From positions 124,001-188,000 of the forward strand of contig CAZYOF010000002.1 in assembly GCA_964648485.1 (NCBI GenBank): a DNA stretch of 64,000 nt. Reading direction: 5' to 3'. A program made the translations under genes and the position numbers. Shown here in pieces: positions 8,901-16,489 of this stretch (its first letter is position 1; the number at the start of each line of letters is the position of its first letter). Source of the DNA: DAIOEK01 sp964648485 (GTDB lineage: Bacteria > Chloroflexota > Anaerolineae > Anaerolineales > Anaerolineaceae). The notes under the pieces were generated by a model, which ran no database searches, had not been told where the DNA came from, and worked only from the letters and a program-made list of their open reading frames with translations.

Positions 8901-9899
8901 TATGATATTACCGAAGAGAAGCGCATCAGAGAAGAATTATTCATCAGCCAGACGCGATATCATGACCTCTTTGACCACACCCCGATATCGTTATGGGAAG
9001 TCGATCTTTCACAGGTAAAAAAGCGGCTGAACGGTTTAGCAGGGAAAGGTGTTCTAGATATCCAGAAATACCTGATCACCCATCCGAAAGAAGTTAACCG
9101 CCTGCGAAATCTCATGCGAATCATAGATATCAATCAGGCTACTTTAGATTTGTTCAATATCTCCGATAAAACCGAAATCATTGAGCAGTATGCTCAGACT
9201 CAGCAATTTAAACCAGACGATTTGTTTATTCAGGAAATGACGAAGGTGGCTGCCGGTGAAACCCATTTCACCATCGAAGGCGCTAATGATATTCATGACG
9301 GGGTAGTCAGATATCACAATCTACACCTTCTGGTGGTTCCAGGTTTTGAAGGAACATTTGAACGAGCAATTCTGGCAATTACGGATATAACCGATAGAAA
9401 AATAACAGAAGAGCAGCTAATTTTCCTGAGTGCCCATGATAATCTTACCGGATTATTCTCGCGTAGTTATTTCCAGGCTGAAATGGAGAGATTGCAGAAC
9501 AGCCGCCAATTCCCGATCAGCATTTTGATTGCAGATGCAGACTATCTGAAAGAAACGAATGACCAATTTGGGCATGCTGCCGGTGATACCCTGTTGCAAA
9601 GGGCAGCGCAGGTGCTGCGGATGACTTTTAGACCCGAGGATGTTGTCGCCAGGATAGGTGGTGATGAGTTCGCGGTTCTTCTCCCGAAAACAGATTCTGA
9701 GACAGGTCAAAAATTGACTTTAAGACTGCAATCCATGATCCAACTGGATAACAAACGCAATACCGATTCGGTGATTTTGGATCTATCTATCGGGGTAGCA
9801 ACTGCCCATCAAAGTGATAAATTAGAAGAAATCTTAAAACTTGCAGACAGCAGGATGTATAAAAATAAATTGGATCATCATGAAAGAAGAAATAAATAA
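5913..9899 (+). CDS. Membrane diguanylate cyclase with multiple PAS domains, GAF and GGDEF
   Basis: This is a 1328-residue sensor. Two blocks of membrane helices (about residues 20-195, MASE1-like, and 215-315) are followed by PAS/PAC domains near 330-450, 455-575 and 580-700. A GAF domain follows near 705-880, then further PAS domains near 885-1010 and 1010-1150, and a C-terminal GGDEF domain. The catalytic motif GGDEF is intact at 1249-1253. The inhibitory I-site RxxD (RPED, 1240-1243) lies exactly five residues before it. It should therefore make c-di-GMP from two GTP and be product-inhibited. There is no EAL domain. What the PAS/GAF modules sense cannot be read from sequence. The gene is monocistronic, with its own promoter and terminator. 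Confidence 0.93.
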   Translation: MKNLAGDNNAHPNNAISWKRHFFPVFLFVVSYLLVELIYLTVTGVDNLRAWYPSAGIAYAFGLIYPPIGFLVIAVCDFFSRTVWQGIPVTNISVFYSLLVGALYSFIPYILRKIFKFDFRVITLVNTGTLLLTGMFISILLAGLKYLTQPIPQYLQPDFPINSIIYFSLQYCIGMITVGMFCLAIYEIILRHPVRTTIRSMAKSVGKVISENPTIKRRVTWIKLILVTGVSFLLIFLLDLLPGTENMLLLAFFTIPIYYASISFERRRTSIIILVIYASQIIFGLNKHIYLAEAIEHQLFSIAVLVIAYLINAFINERRQLFLDFSQSEKRFQTASDLSPIGLCMVDASGWIRYSNKMFQSIVNKNEKELKSENLINLIHKDDAPELVPMLEEVYRYDAQQELKLRLLKQDNGYAWMQAVISPLHIDEGSMPTFIIALTDISSMVQREESAISSAKILSSFINSLPDPAWMKDLDGRYIALNQELIRRFNYNSNSTIGMTDDDLISPERARFFDDTDRMVIQTEKPLRFEMQERDDNHLDWFETIKTPWYEDGKVMGTVGISRDITEHRLIQNALKESEFRLKSLLNNIPDIVWMKDHEKKFIAVNHTFCKRYGIHEDEVIGKTGMDLFDETYAVNSDLDEEMIMQTRKTHTAEESYIDPDGNTFWYEVIKVPVIDQNDAIIGITGVARDITHRKNYEESIQKRLLMESIVSGIATRLNQTLQKDALEEIKGVLEQIGDFLQADRSAFILFPVEDGKEMSVFEWRARMFTGSDFNLIDEFSETIPSTWQFIQTGKTIYTRQGEDQTDRRIIEELNLLTNQPAPSIYCLPLRIPGSNNLGAIWVESWEDDYYWQEDNWQLLRLCGEMLAITYARLDGEEKLRQAEAKYRDLIEQLAAIVYIDNLDEVSSGIYISPRIFELTGYTSEEILSTPDFFLSLIHPDDQAEVQKENDRTNKSEEPFRMEYRLVTKDGRIVWVLDHATVNRDITGKPVWYGVLYDITEEKRIREELFISQTRYHDLFDHTPISLWEVDLSQVKKRLNGLAGKGVLDIQKYLITHPKEVNRLRNLMRIIDINQATLDLFNISDKTEIIEQYAQTQQFKPDDLFIQEMTKVAAGETHFTIEGANDIHDGVVRYHNLHLLVVPGFEGTFERAILAITDITDRKITEEQLIFLSAHDNLTGLFSRSYFQAEMERLQNSRQFPISILIADADYLKETNDQFGHAAGDTLLQRAAQVLRMTFRPEDVVARIGGDEFAVLLPKTDSETGQKLTLRLQSMIQLDNKRNTDSVILDLSIGVATAHQSDKLEEILKLADSRMYKNKLDHHERRNK

Positions 9900-9900
9900 A

Positions 9901-9933
9901 CTGTCCGATGGATTGTTCCACCGGACAGTTTTT
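9901..9933 (+). terminator. Intrinsic terminator after the diguanylate cyclase
   Basis: CTGTCCG / CGGACAG (extended by TGG/CCA across one mismatch) is followed by TTTTT. Confidence 0.9.
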
Positions 9934-9953
9934 ATTATGTAGCAATTATCTAT

Positions 9954-10793
9954 CTAATCACAATTGATTTTGATTTCTATCCTATCTGCTTTTACAGAGA
10001 AAGGTGATTCAATGCGGAATCGCAGGAAGCCATTTGTATCACTGGTGATATCAATTGTTTGTGTGAATGTCTTAGAGCCGGCTTCTGTGAATTTTTCTTT
10101 TCCACCTCCAATGGTCATTCCGAAATCAGATACCCAGTTGTATTCGACTTCTGTGGGGCGGTCTACAGTAACTGTACCTTTGAGTGTCAGTTTTTTAGGG
10201 CATACACCATTATAAGTAGTAGGTGATACCGAACTGCTGACAGTGATTGTTGGTTTATCGGGTGTGGGTGTTGGTGGTGTTTGAATTATGGGCAGACTGT
10301 CTGTCTTTCCTTCGACAATGGTAGTATCTGTCCATACCCAGCAGGTTTTGCTTGCCTGTTTGGGATCTTGAATCAACCACCATGTGCCAGAGATACTCTT
10401 CCCTTTGACCGGCACTTTATCACCAACCAACAATGCGCTGATGACAGCCCATTGTGCTCCGGGTCCTTCACGGCAATTTGTATTCTTGGTTGCTGAAATC
10501 ATGGGTACAGAATATGTGATGGTTGGTTCAATGGTTGCGGTTGCTTCGGGTAAAGGTGTGGATGTAGGTTCTTCCACGATTGCGGGCGTGGATGAAGGTT
10601 CAAGCTGTTGTGCCTGCTGCGTTGTCAATACGTTCAGCATCGCCCCAAGGGTCATTGTCGCTTCTATGGTCTGGGCTGCCTGTGTATAGATTGGTCCTGG
10701 GTCTTGATTGGTTGATCCAACACCGGGGAGACAGGCAGTCAGAATCATCGTGAATATGGTTACCCAGATCAACAGGGTAGTTGTTTTTTTCAT
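9954..10793 (-). CDS. Lipoprotein with SH3-like domain, paralogue 1
   Basis: This 279-residue exported lipoprotein has a signal peptide ending in LTAC. A short helical part (YTQAAQTIEATMTLG) and a Pro/Thr linker follow. A bacterial SH3-like domain (about residues 100-165) begins NCREGPG and ends near CWVW. After a second TPTPD linker comes a C-terminal beta domain with one Cys near its start and one at its end (KINCD). The start at 10793 is chosen because AAAGGAGG sits 5 nt upstream; an in-frame ATG seven codons earlier lies before it. The architecture is shared with the next two genes upstream on the same strand. SH3-like domains of this kind often bind cell-wall or surface ligands, but no ligand is known here. 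Confidence 0.8.
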   Translation of the reverse strand: MKKTTTLLIWVTIFTMILTACLPGVGSTNQDPGPIYTQAAQTIEATMTLGAMLNVLTTQQAQQLEPSSTPAIVEEPTSTPLPEATATIEPTITYSVPMISATKNTNCREGPGAQWAVISALLVGDKVPVKGKSISGTWWLIQDPKQASKTCWVWTDTTIVEGKTDSLPIIQTPPTPTPDKPTITVSSSVSPTTYNGVCPKKLTLKGTVTVDRPTEVEYNWVSDFGMTIGGGKEKFTEAGSKTFTQTIDITSDTNGFLRFRIESPFSVKADRIEIKINCD

Positions 10794-10910
10794 GATAACC
10801 TCCTTTACACACAATATCTGTTCTCAGATAATGCATCAATTCTCTTGATTATTCATTTAAATAAAAGAGATCCGAGGTAGCCCTCGAACCTCCTAAGAGC
10901 AAGCAAAATA

Positions 10911-11783
10911 TTACTTTTTGCAATCGACTGTAAATTTATAGGTATTGGATACCATTCGTACAGGTGAGTATGTCCAGAGGCGAACCCACTGGTCACCATC
11001 GCCGTTTACCGTAAACGACCACATCAGAGTAGCCTGCCCATCTGCGGGAATGTTTACCCAGCCTTTATCCGTTTTATTCTTGCCCTTCTTGATCCATTCA
11101 TACCTTACATAACCACCCGTGTTACTTTTGATGATGGCTCCAAATTTCACTTTAAGTGGACATTTGCCTTCTACATGAGTTGGACCCGTGACGATTTGAA
11201 CACTCATTTTGGGTGTACCCGGGGTAGGAGTCCAGGGAGCACGATACACCGGGACCATGGATATATCGCCAACCACTTCAGATGTATTTTTATTGACCCA
11301 GCAGTGGTAGCCGGGATAGGTGGGATTATCCACCCACCACCATGAACGTCCTTCGTTCACACCCCGAACCGGTAAAGACAAATCGGTGGTGATATACCCT
11401 TCCACCCGGTACATTAAGCTGGGACCTGCCCGACAATTTGTATTCACAACCACATTGAGCATCGGTGTATCCGGCGTAGGTGTTGGTTCCGGAGTCTCTG
11501 TAGCAAGTTCGATTATCTCAATGGTGGGCTCAATCATCTCCACTTCGATAGTCGGAGTAGGTTCGGGTGTGTCTGTGGGAGGGATCATAGTTGCGGTTGG
11601 CTGATTTTGCAAGACACTGAGTGCCGCCAGAGTTTGATCTACACTCATGGTCATTGCTGCCTGGGTAAAAAAGACTGCAGGATCCTGAACTTCTGGAGTG
11701 TTCCCGCCAATTAATCCACAACTGGATAAGAAGAGGGATGCAATAATTATCAGAATTGTAAAACGCATCATCTGTGCTTTCAT
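10911..11783 (-). CDS. Lipoprotein with SH3-like domain, paralogue 2
   Basis: This 290-residue protein has the same plan as its two neighbours. It has a signal peptide with lipobox LSSC, an FTQAAMTMSVDQTLAAL helical segment, and a Pro/Thr/Glu linker rich in TPEPT. The SH3-like domain begins NCRAGPS and ends HCWVN near residue 165. The C-terminal beta domain starts after GKCPLKV and ends in VDCKK. GGGAGG lies 6 nt before the ATG. The gap to the next gene (10794-10910) holds no recognisable terminator, so co-transcription with paralogue 1 is possible. Confidence 0.8.
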   Translation of the reverse strand: MKAQMMRFTILIIIASLFLSSCGLIGGNTPEVQDPAVFFTQAAMTMSVDQTLAALSVLQNQPTATMIPPTDTPEPTPTIEVEMIEPTIEIIELATETPEPTPTPDTPMLNVVVNTNCRAGPSLMYRVEGYITTDLSLPVRGVNEGRSWWWVDNPTYPGYHCWVNKNTSEVVGDISMVPVYRAPWTPTPGTPKMSVQIVTGPTHVEGKCPLKVKFGAIIKSNTGGYVRYEWIKKGKNKTDKGWVNIPADGQATLMWSFTVNGDGDQWVRLWTYSPVRMVSNTYKFTVDCKK

Positions 11784-11915
11784 CTTAACCTCCCCGCAGG
11801 GTTTATCTTTATCATTATACCAACCAGGTCAATGCCCTTGCCCAATTTAACTAATTATAGCCTCTCAATATGTTAATTGTATGGAGAAATTCAAAAAGTA
11901 AAGCAGAAATCAGGA

Positions 11916-11952
11916 ACAAAAAAGCACCTCTTTCTATTAAGAAAGAGGTGCT
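11916..11952 (-). terminator. Intrinsic terminator after SH3 lipoprotein paralogue 3
   Basis: A 13-bp stem (AGCACCTCTTTCT / AGAAAGAGGTGCT) is followed by TTTTTT on the minus strand. It separates paralogue 3 from paralogue 2. Confidence 0.9.
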
Positions 11953-11970
11953 ATCAAGTCAAAAAAACCT

Positions 11971-12843
11971 CTACGGACAATCCAAAGTAAATTTGATCTT
12001 GCCTGTCCGTTCAGTTACAGGATTAGACACCTTCATTTGGACCCATTTGGTAATATCTTTGCTGTAACTTTTTGTAATGGTAATAGTTTTTGTCCCATCA
12101 TCCAGGAAGCTGAGAATACCACTTTTCAGGATTGCACCTGTCTCATCTACAATACTATATGTGAAATCACCCAGACGATCGGTTTTTAAAGTTGCGGTGA
12201 TTGTGAAAGTTTGTGGACAGGTGTTGGATGTTTCTGGATCAACACTCAGACTTAAGTTCACGATTGGTTTGGAAACGTAAGGAGTAGCCACAAACATTTC
12301 TTGAACGTAATTTATGTTTCCTTCCACTTCAGTGGTTTCTCCCCAGACCCAGCAATACTTGGGATCATCATCCTGAGGATTTTCAATATACCACCATCCA
12401 CCCCCGCGGAGTTTACCAACGACTCGAGATTTTTCGCCTTCTTCAAACGCGGCTACCACATCAAATTTTGGATCTGGACCCTGGCGGCAGTTTGTGCTTA
12501 ACCTGGCTCTGATTACAGGGAGGGTATCGCCGCTCACCGGAATCCACATGGTGGGAGAAGGTTGCATAACAGCTTCCACCGGCATTGCTGTGGGTAATTC
12601 CACAGCGGGCATTTCCGTGGGCGCTTCTGTTAATGTCGGCTCGGGGAGGGGTGTGGCAGTTGCCATGAGGGCTGCGTTGCGGGTGCCTTCCACTGCGATG
12701 GTCGCCGCAGCTGATGTATAGATGGGTGCGATATCAATTGTGGCTGTCGCAGGAGTTTGGGTCGGCAAAGCTACTGGTGTGCATGCTGTTAATCCAATGA
12801 CCAGGACCAGAAGCATGCTGAATATTCGTAGTGTGGTTTTCAT
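11971..12843 (-). CDS. Lipoprotein with SH3-like domain, paralogue 3
   Basis: This 290-residue protein is the third tandem copy. It has a lipobox near LTAC, a YTSAAATIAVEGTRNAAL helical segment, and a Pro/Thr/Glu linker. The SH3-like domain begins NCRQGPD and ends YCWVWG. The C-terminal beta domain starts NTCPQTFTI and ends TLDCP. The start at 12843 is preceded by AAAGGAGG with ~8-nt spacing; the longer frame from 12870 would begin upstream of this ribosome site. A strong terminator follows, so this copy is transcribed independently of the other two. Confidence 0.8.
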   Translation of the reverse strand: MKTTLRIFSMLLVLVIGLTACTPVALPTQTPATATIDIAPIYTSAAATIAVEGTRNAALMATATPLPEPTLTEAPTEMPAVELPTAMPVEAVMQPSPTMWIPVSGDTLPVIRARLSTNCRQGPDPKFDVVAAFEEGEKSRVVGKLRGGGWWYIENPQDDDPKYCWVWGETTEVEGNINYVQEMFVATPYVSKPIVNLSLSVDPETSNTCPQTFTITATLKTDRLGDFTYSIVDETGAILKSGILSFLDDGTKTITITKSYSKDITKWVQMKVSNPVTERTGKIKFTLDCP

Positions 12844-12949
12844 ATATAAAACCTCCTTTACTTTGCGCAATTATGACACACTTTTTTATATTTGTGGGAT
12901 CGGGATTTTTTCTTCATGGTGTTCAATTTTGCGGTAAAATACGATTACT

Positions 12950-13023
12950 GCCCCAGTGGCTCAAATGGATAGAGCGAGGCACTCCTAACGCCTAGGTTGG
13001 GGGTTCGAGTCCCTCCTGGGGCA
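12950..13023 (+). tRNA. tRNA-Arg (anticodon CCU)
   Basis: A complete 74-nt cloverleaf is visible. Acceptor GCCCCAG/CTGGGGC has 7 bp, the D stem is GCTC/GAGC, the anticodon loop is CTCCTAA with anticodon CCT, and the T loop is TTCGAGT. It would read AGG. The last anticodon-stem pair (A31-C39) is mismatched. The CCA end is not encoded. Confidence 0.96.
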
Positions 13024-13067
13024 TATAAGTTTTAATAATTCTGTTAACTATTTCTAATGAAAATAAC

Positions 13068-13095
13068 TTGACAGTGCGGGTAGATATGATAAACT
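13068..13095 (+). promoter_or_regulatory. Candidate promoter for a small RNA
   Basis: A perfect -35 TTGACA (13068-13073), a 16-nt spacer and a -10-like TAAACT (13090-13095) lie downstream of tRNA-Arg. No protein gene starts on this strand for 15 kb. An overlapping TATGAT is too close to the -35 to be used with it. Confidence 0.55.
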
Positions 13096-13101
13096 AAGGA
13101 T

Positions 13102-13183
13102 AACAAACGTTTGGGTGCCCCCTCACCCAGGCGTTTGTTGCTTAATTAACTAATTAACCGGAGGATTGAACCTCCGGCTTTTT
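13102..13183 (+). ncRNA. Candidate small structured RNA of about 80 nt
   Basis: This stretch follows the promoter-like sequence. It contains one long hairpin, AACAAACG..CGTTTGTT closing TGGGTG..CACCCA (13102-13139), with a C-rich loop. An AT-rich single-stranded spacer and a textbook terminator follow. There is no start codon with a ribosome site. It matches no family I recognise. It could be a trans-acting RNA or only the tRNA read-through trailer with its terminator. Confidence 0.4.
13158..13183 (+). terminator. Intrinsic terminator of the candidate small RNA / tRNA-Arg
   Basis: A 7-bp stem CCGGAGG / CCTCCGG with loop ATTGAA is followed by C and TTTTT on the plus strand only. It ends 2 bp before the stop codon of the convergent gene. 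Confidence 0.88.
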
Positions 13184-13184
13184 C

Positions 13185-13556
13185 TTAAGCTTCGTCAAAT
13201 CCACTATCATCATAATCAATATCCGGAGGAGTAACTTCTTCCTCACCGGTATGCTCACTGCGCAACCACATCAGCAAAACCTGACCTTCTTCTGCTGCGA
13301 CCGAACGGATGGCAACAATAGGTTTAGTTTGCGTAATGCCTAATTCATCGCGATATTCCAGCAACATTCCCCCCTGGCTTTTCCAGGCTCGATAGCAACG
13401 TTCAACCAATGCCTGCCCGTTGTATGTCCGCAAGCGGGTAAAAACCAGATCGTGCTGACCTGGTCCTTCATAAATACCCATTGCCCAGGCATCTGGCGCC
13501 TGATCAAATGCAGGGGTTGGTCCTTCAATAATGGTAATCTTGTCATCCATGAGCAT
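13185..13556 (-). CDS. Conserved-looking hypothetical protein, 123 aa
   Basis: I do not recognise this gene. The product is a small soluble acidic protein without signal peptide or membrane helix. It contains one compact alpha/beta region (EGPGQHDLVFTRLRTYNGQALVERCY) and a strongly acidic tail ending in DDSGFDEA. The start could also be the ATG two codons in (13550); no strong ribosome site discriminates. It lies downstream of a response regulator on the same strand with a 37-bp gap and may be part of that operon. Confidence 0.55.
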   Translation of the reverse strand: MLMDDKITIIEGPTPAFDQAPDAWAMGIYEGPGQHDLVFTRLRTYNGQALVERCYRAWKSQGGMLLEYRDELGITQTKPIVAIRSVAAEEGQVLLMWLRSEHTGEEEVTPPDIDYDDSGFDEA

Positions 13557-13593
13557 ATCTTACCATATTCGATGGCAAATTACGATTGTCTGA

Positions 13594-14301
13594 TCATTCA
13601 TCCGGAAGGTGCAGACTGGCTGTCCCCATGCGATATCCATATCCACGTAACGTTTTCACTATCTCAGGGTGAGTGGGATCTTTTTCCACTTTCTGACGGA
13701 GCAGGAATATGTATCTTCTGACCGTGCTTGATTCTTCTTCACGAGAATTTCCCCAGATAGCTTTTGCCAGTTCATCTTCAGGAATGGCTCTTTCCTGGTG
13801 GCGGGCAAGATATTCAAGCAGACGAAATTCTGTGGGGGTAAGGATGATCTCCTCATTTCCGCGATGGACACTGCGTTTATCAAGATGGATGGTAAGGTCA
13901 CGGATTTGGAGGATAGATGGATCTGGATTTTGGGCGGAACTAATTCTGACAAGCACAGCTCGGATACGGGCAGCTACTTCTGCAAAGCTGAACGGTTTGG
14001 TTACATAATCATCGGCACCTAATTTAAAGCCGCGCAGTTTATCGGATTCACTGGTTTTTCCGGTCACCAGGATGACAGGAATGGATGACATTTCACGAAT
14101 CCTGGCGCAGACCTCCCAGCCATCCATGCCCGGCATCATCACATCCAGAACCACCAGGTCTGGGTGATGTTGAAAGGCAGCTCGTAGAGCTTCGGAGCCA
14201 TTCCGTGCGGAGATGACTTCGTATCCTTCTCCGGTGAGATATTCACCAAAAAAGCGTAACAGCGTGGGGTCATCATCTACAAGCAGGATTCGTTTAGGCA
14301 T
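13594..14301 (-). CDS. OmpR/PhoB-family response regulator
   Basis: This 235-residue protein has a receiver domain with phospho-acceptor Asp53 (VVLDVMMPG), Thr80 and Lys102 (VTKPF). A winged-helix DNA-binding domain (about residues 130-225) contains the usual LTPTEFRLLEYL and RGYGYR elements. It overlaps the start-proximal sensor kinase gene by 8 bp (ATG inside the kinase end), a typical two-component pair. Its target genes are not shown by the sequence; the TadE/G operon upstream is a candidate only by proximity. Confidence 0.93.
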   Translation of the reverse strand: MPKRILLVDDDPTLLRFFGEYLTGEGYEVISARNGSEALRAAFQHHPDLVVLDVMMPGMDGWEVCARIREMSSIPVILVTGKTSESDKLRGFKLGADDYVTKPFSFAEVAARIRAVLVRISSAQNPDPSILQIRDLTIHLDKRSVHRGNEEIILTPTEFRLLEYLARHQERAIPEDELAKAIWGNSREEESSTVRRYIFLLRQKVEKDPTHPEIVKTLRGYGYRMGTASLHLPDE

Positions 14302-16432
14302 GGTTTGCTTCCATTACCGGCAGTGTTATAGTAAACTGGGCTCCTCCGGTATCCAGATTGTTTGCAGATATTGTGCCATGCATCGCTTCTACCAGACGTT
14401 GTGCCATATACAAGCCCAAACCGCGACCATAGACTTCGCGTGAGTCACTGTTATCTGCCCGGACAAATTTATCAAAGATGAGGGATAGCATATCCTCCGG
14501 TATTCCAGGTCCATGATCTGAAACAAAAATCATTACCCGGTTTGGGTCAGATTTTCCAGTTATTAAAATATCACTATCTGGAGCATATTTATGTGAGTTA
14601 TCAATGAGATATGCAAACACACTGCCCAACACCTGTGGATCAGCAACGAAAACAGTATTATCATCGGGTAAGCAATAAACCAACCCGTCCTTGATAATAC
14701 TCCGGGCGGATTCTTCAATGATACTTTTTAGATTCTGCCAGCGAATTGGTTCTGGATAAATGGGCATCCTGCCCGCATCCAGGGCAGAAAGATCCAGAAT
14801 ATTCTCCACTATACGAGTCAAACGGGTAATTTCATTCTGGACGAGTTTGAGAGAGTTCCGGCTCTCAAGATCCAGGCGTTTACCGCCAGATAAGAGCAAT
14901 TCAATCCCTCCACTGATGTTTGTAAGCGGTGCGCGGAGTTCATGGGATACCATGGACACAAAATCGGATTTCAATCGATCCAGATCCTGCAGCATCCGGT
15001 TTTGTTCTTCCAATTGTAAATAGGCAGAACTGAGTGAACTGGTTTTTTCCGCCACACGGGTTTCCAGTTCGTTATTGAGAATTTCAAGCTCCCCTTTAAT
15101 TTGGCTAACATGATCCAGTGCATCGCGCAGGGCATCTTGTTGTTGTTTCTGCGCTGTAAGGTCGTGAATCACACCGGCAATGACTTTTCTTCGCAGCCAA
15201 CCCAGTTGAACTGTTTTAATAACCATCTCAATGGGCAATGAGATGCCATTTTGTGTTCTCAGAATTAGCTCGACCGGTTTGTCTGTTTGATCGTTTCGCC
15301 CGGGAAGATTGGGAAGGAAACGGAATAACTTCTCTCCGAGTAATTGGTCTTCCCCATCTACCTGGCAGGTATGAACCATGGCGTTATTGACAAGGATCAT
15401 CTTGTAATCAGATGTACACAAAAAGGAGGGTTCGGCAGACTGATTAAACAACAATGAGTATTGCTGAAGTTCAAATTCTCCCGCTGCCACTCCCTGTCTT
15501 GCAATCAGTAAAAGCCAGACCATGGCGCTGAATACCAGGATTGTTTGCGGAATATCGCGTTCCATCCGCCAGAAATCAAATAGATAGCCAATTAATACCA
15601 GAGAGAGCGCTACCGCTAAGACTGACTGAATCCTTTCACCAAGGGTCTGGTCAGCAGAACGGATGACTGATACCGGATTCTGATGAAGATGTACCTGAAA
15701 TACGAGAGAAATGCCAATCAGCGAATAACCCAGTAAGTAACCGAGATCGAGAGAAGAGAATGGCTGCAAAGTGCGCAGGGGGTTAAAGCTTATCGAGATA
15801 TCGGCAATAGTCAGGAAGAATACACCCACAAGAAAAATAATCATCTGCCGCTGCCGGGAGCGATCCAGGGCAATGAGCGTCAGATTGAGAAGAATGGCAA
15901 AGAGACCGATATCAATCAGAATTAATGTATAGGTAAAGGTATCGAAGGGGGCAGATGACCCTGCCAGTGATGGTTGAATAAAAAGCAACCAGGCTAATAC
16001 TGATATTGCTCCGGTGGATATTGCCATATCCAGAAGCAGTTTGACGCGAATAAAATCTCGCCGGCGAAGGATGGGCTGAATAATCCAGAACAAAACCAGG
16101 AGCAAAGCTCCCGCCAGACTTAACCAGAGGATGACAGATCGTGTTTGTGTCGTAGGGGATGGGATGAATACCATCAATAAATCAACAATAGCAGTGATGA
16201 GAATGCCTGAAACGAGGAGGAAAGTCAGCTTTGGTTGACCTCTGAAACTACTCAGTGCCGCACCTGTCAATGCAGCCAGTGCCGGGATTATTAAAAAACC
16301 GATTGCGTAGCTAAAATGGAATACTACAGGAAAGGGATGGATATATGCGTACAGTGTATATACAACCAGCCAGGCTGTAATACCAAGTAAGAATAGACTC
16401 TGCCATGAGAAAATCCGCTCGTTTCCACGCAT
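14294..16432 (-). CDS. Membrane sensor histidine kinase (multi-TM, PAS, HisKA, HATPase)
   Basis: This 712-residue kinase has about ten hydrophobic helices in the first 320 residues (7TM-type sensory region plus extra helices). A PAS domain (about 325-435) and a coiled coil follow. The HisKA domain has the phospho-accepting His in SMVSHELRAPL (His497 from this start), and the HATPase has DNSHKYA, DHGPGIP and GRGLGLYM motifs. The ATG at 16432 is preferred. The longer frame from 16474 would begin inside a terminator hairpin, and its first residues look like translated hairpin. It is the partner of the overlapping response regulator. Confidence 0.88.
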   Translation of the reverse strand: MRGNERIFSWQSLFLLGITAWLVVYTLYAYIHPFPVVFHFSYAIGFLIIPALAALTGAALSSFRGQPKLTFLLVSGILITAIVDLLMVFIPSPTTQTRSVILWLSLAGALLLVLFWIIQPILRRRDFIRVKLLLDMAISTGAISVLAWLLFIQPSLAGSSAPFDTFTYTLILIDIGLFAILLNLTLIALDRSRQRQMIIFLVGVFFLTIADISISFNPLRTLQPFSSLDLGYLLGYSLIGISLVFQVHLHQNPVSVIRSADQTLGERIQSVLAVALSLVLIGYLFDFWRMERDIPQTILVFSAMVWLLLIARQGVAAGEFELQQYSLLFNQSAEPSFLCTSDYKMILVNNAMVHTCQVDGEDQLLGEKLFRFLPNLPGRNDQTDKPVELILRTQNGISLPIEMVIKTVQLGWLRRKVIAGVIHDLTAQKQQQDALRDALDHVSQIKGELEILNNELETRVAEKTSSLSSAYLQLEEQNRMLQDLDRLKSDFVSMVSHELRAPLTNISGGIELLLSGGKRLDLESRNSLKLVQNEITRLTRIVENILDLSALDAGRMPIYPEPIRWQNLKSIIEESARSIIKDGLVYCLPDDNTVFVADPQVLGSVFAYLIDNSHKYAPDSDILITGKSDPNRVMIFVSDHGPGIPEDMLSLIFDKFVRADNSDSREVYGRGLGLYMAQRLVEAMHGTISANNLDTGGAQFTITLPVMEANHA

Positions 16433-16447
16433 AAGAGAATTGTATAA

Positions 16448-16479
16448 CAAAATACCGGAGTGGCTCATCGCCACTCCGG
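16448..16479 (-). terminator. Intrinsic terminator after the TadE-like P/T-rich gene
   Basis: A perfect 10-bp stem CCGGAGTGGC / GCCACTCCGG with a 5-nt loop lies at 16455-16479. On the minus strand it is followed by TATTTTG. It separates the pilus-like operon from the sensor kinase. Confidence 0.75.
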
Positions 16480-16489
16480 CAGGTTTTGG

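Noticed and set aside
12950..13023. tRNA-Arg as integration site of a mobile element
   Set aside because: No integrase gene, no second copy of the tRNA 3' end, and no change in base composition is visible next to it.
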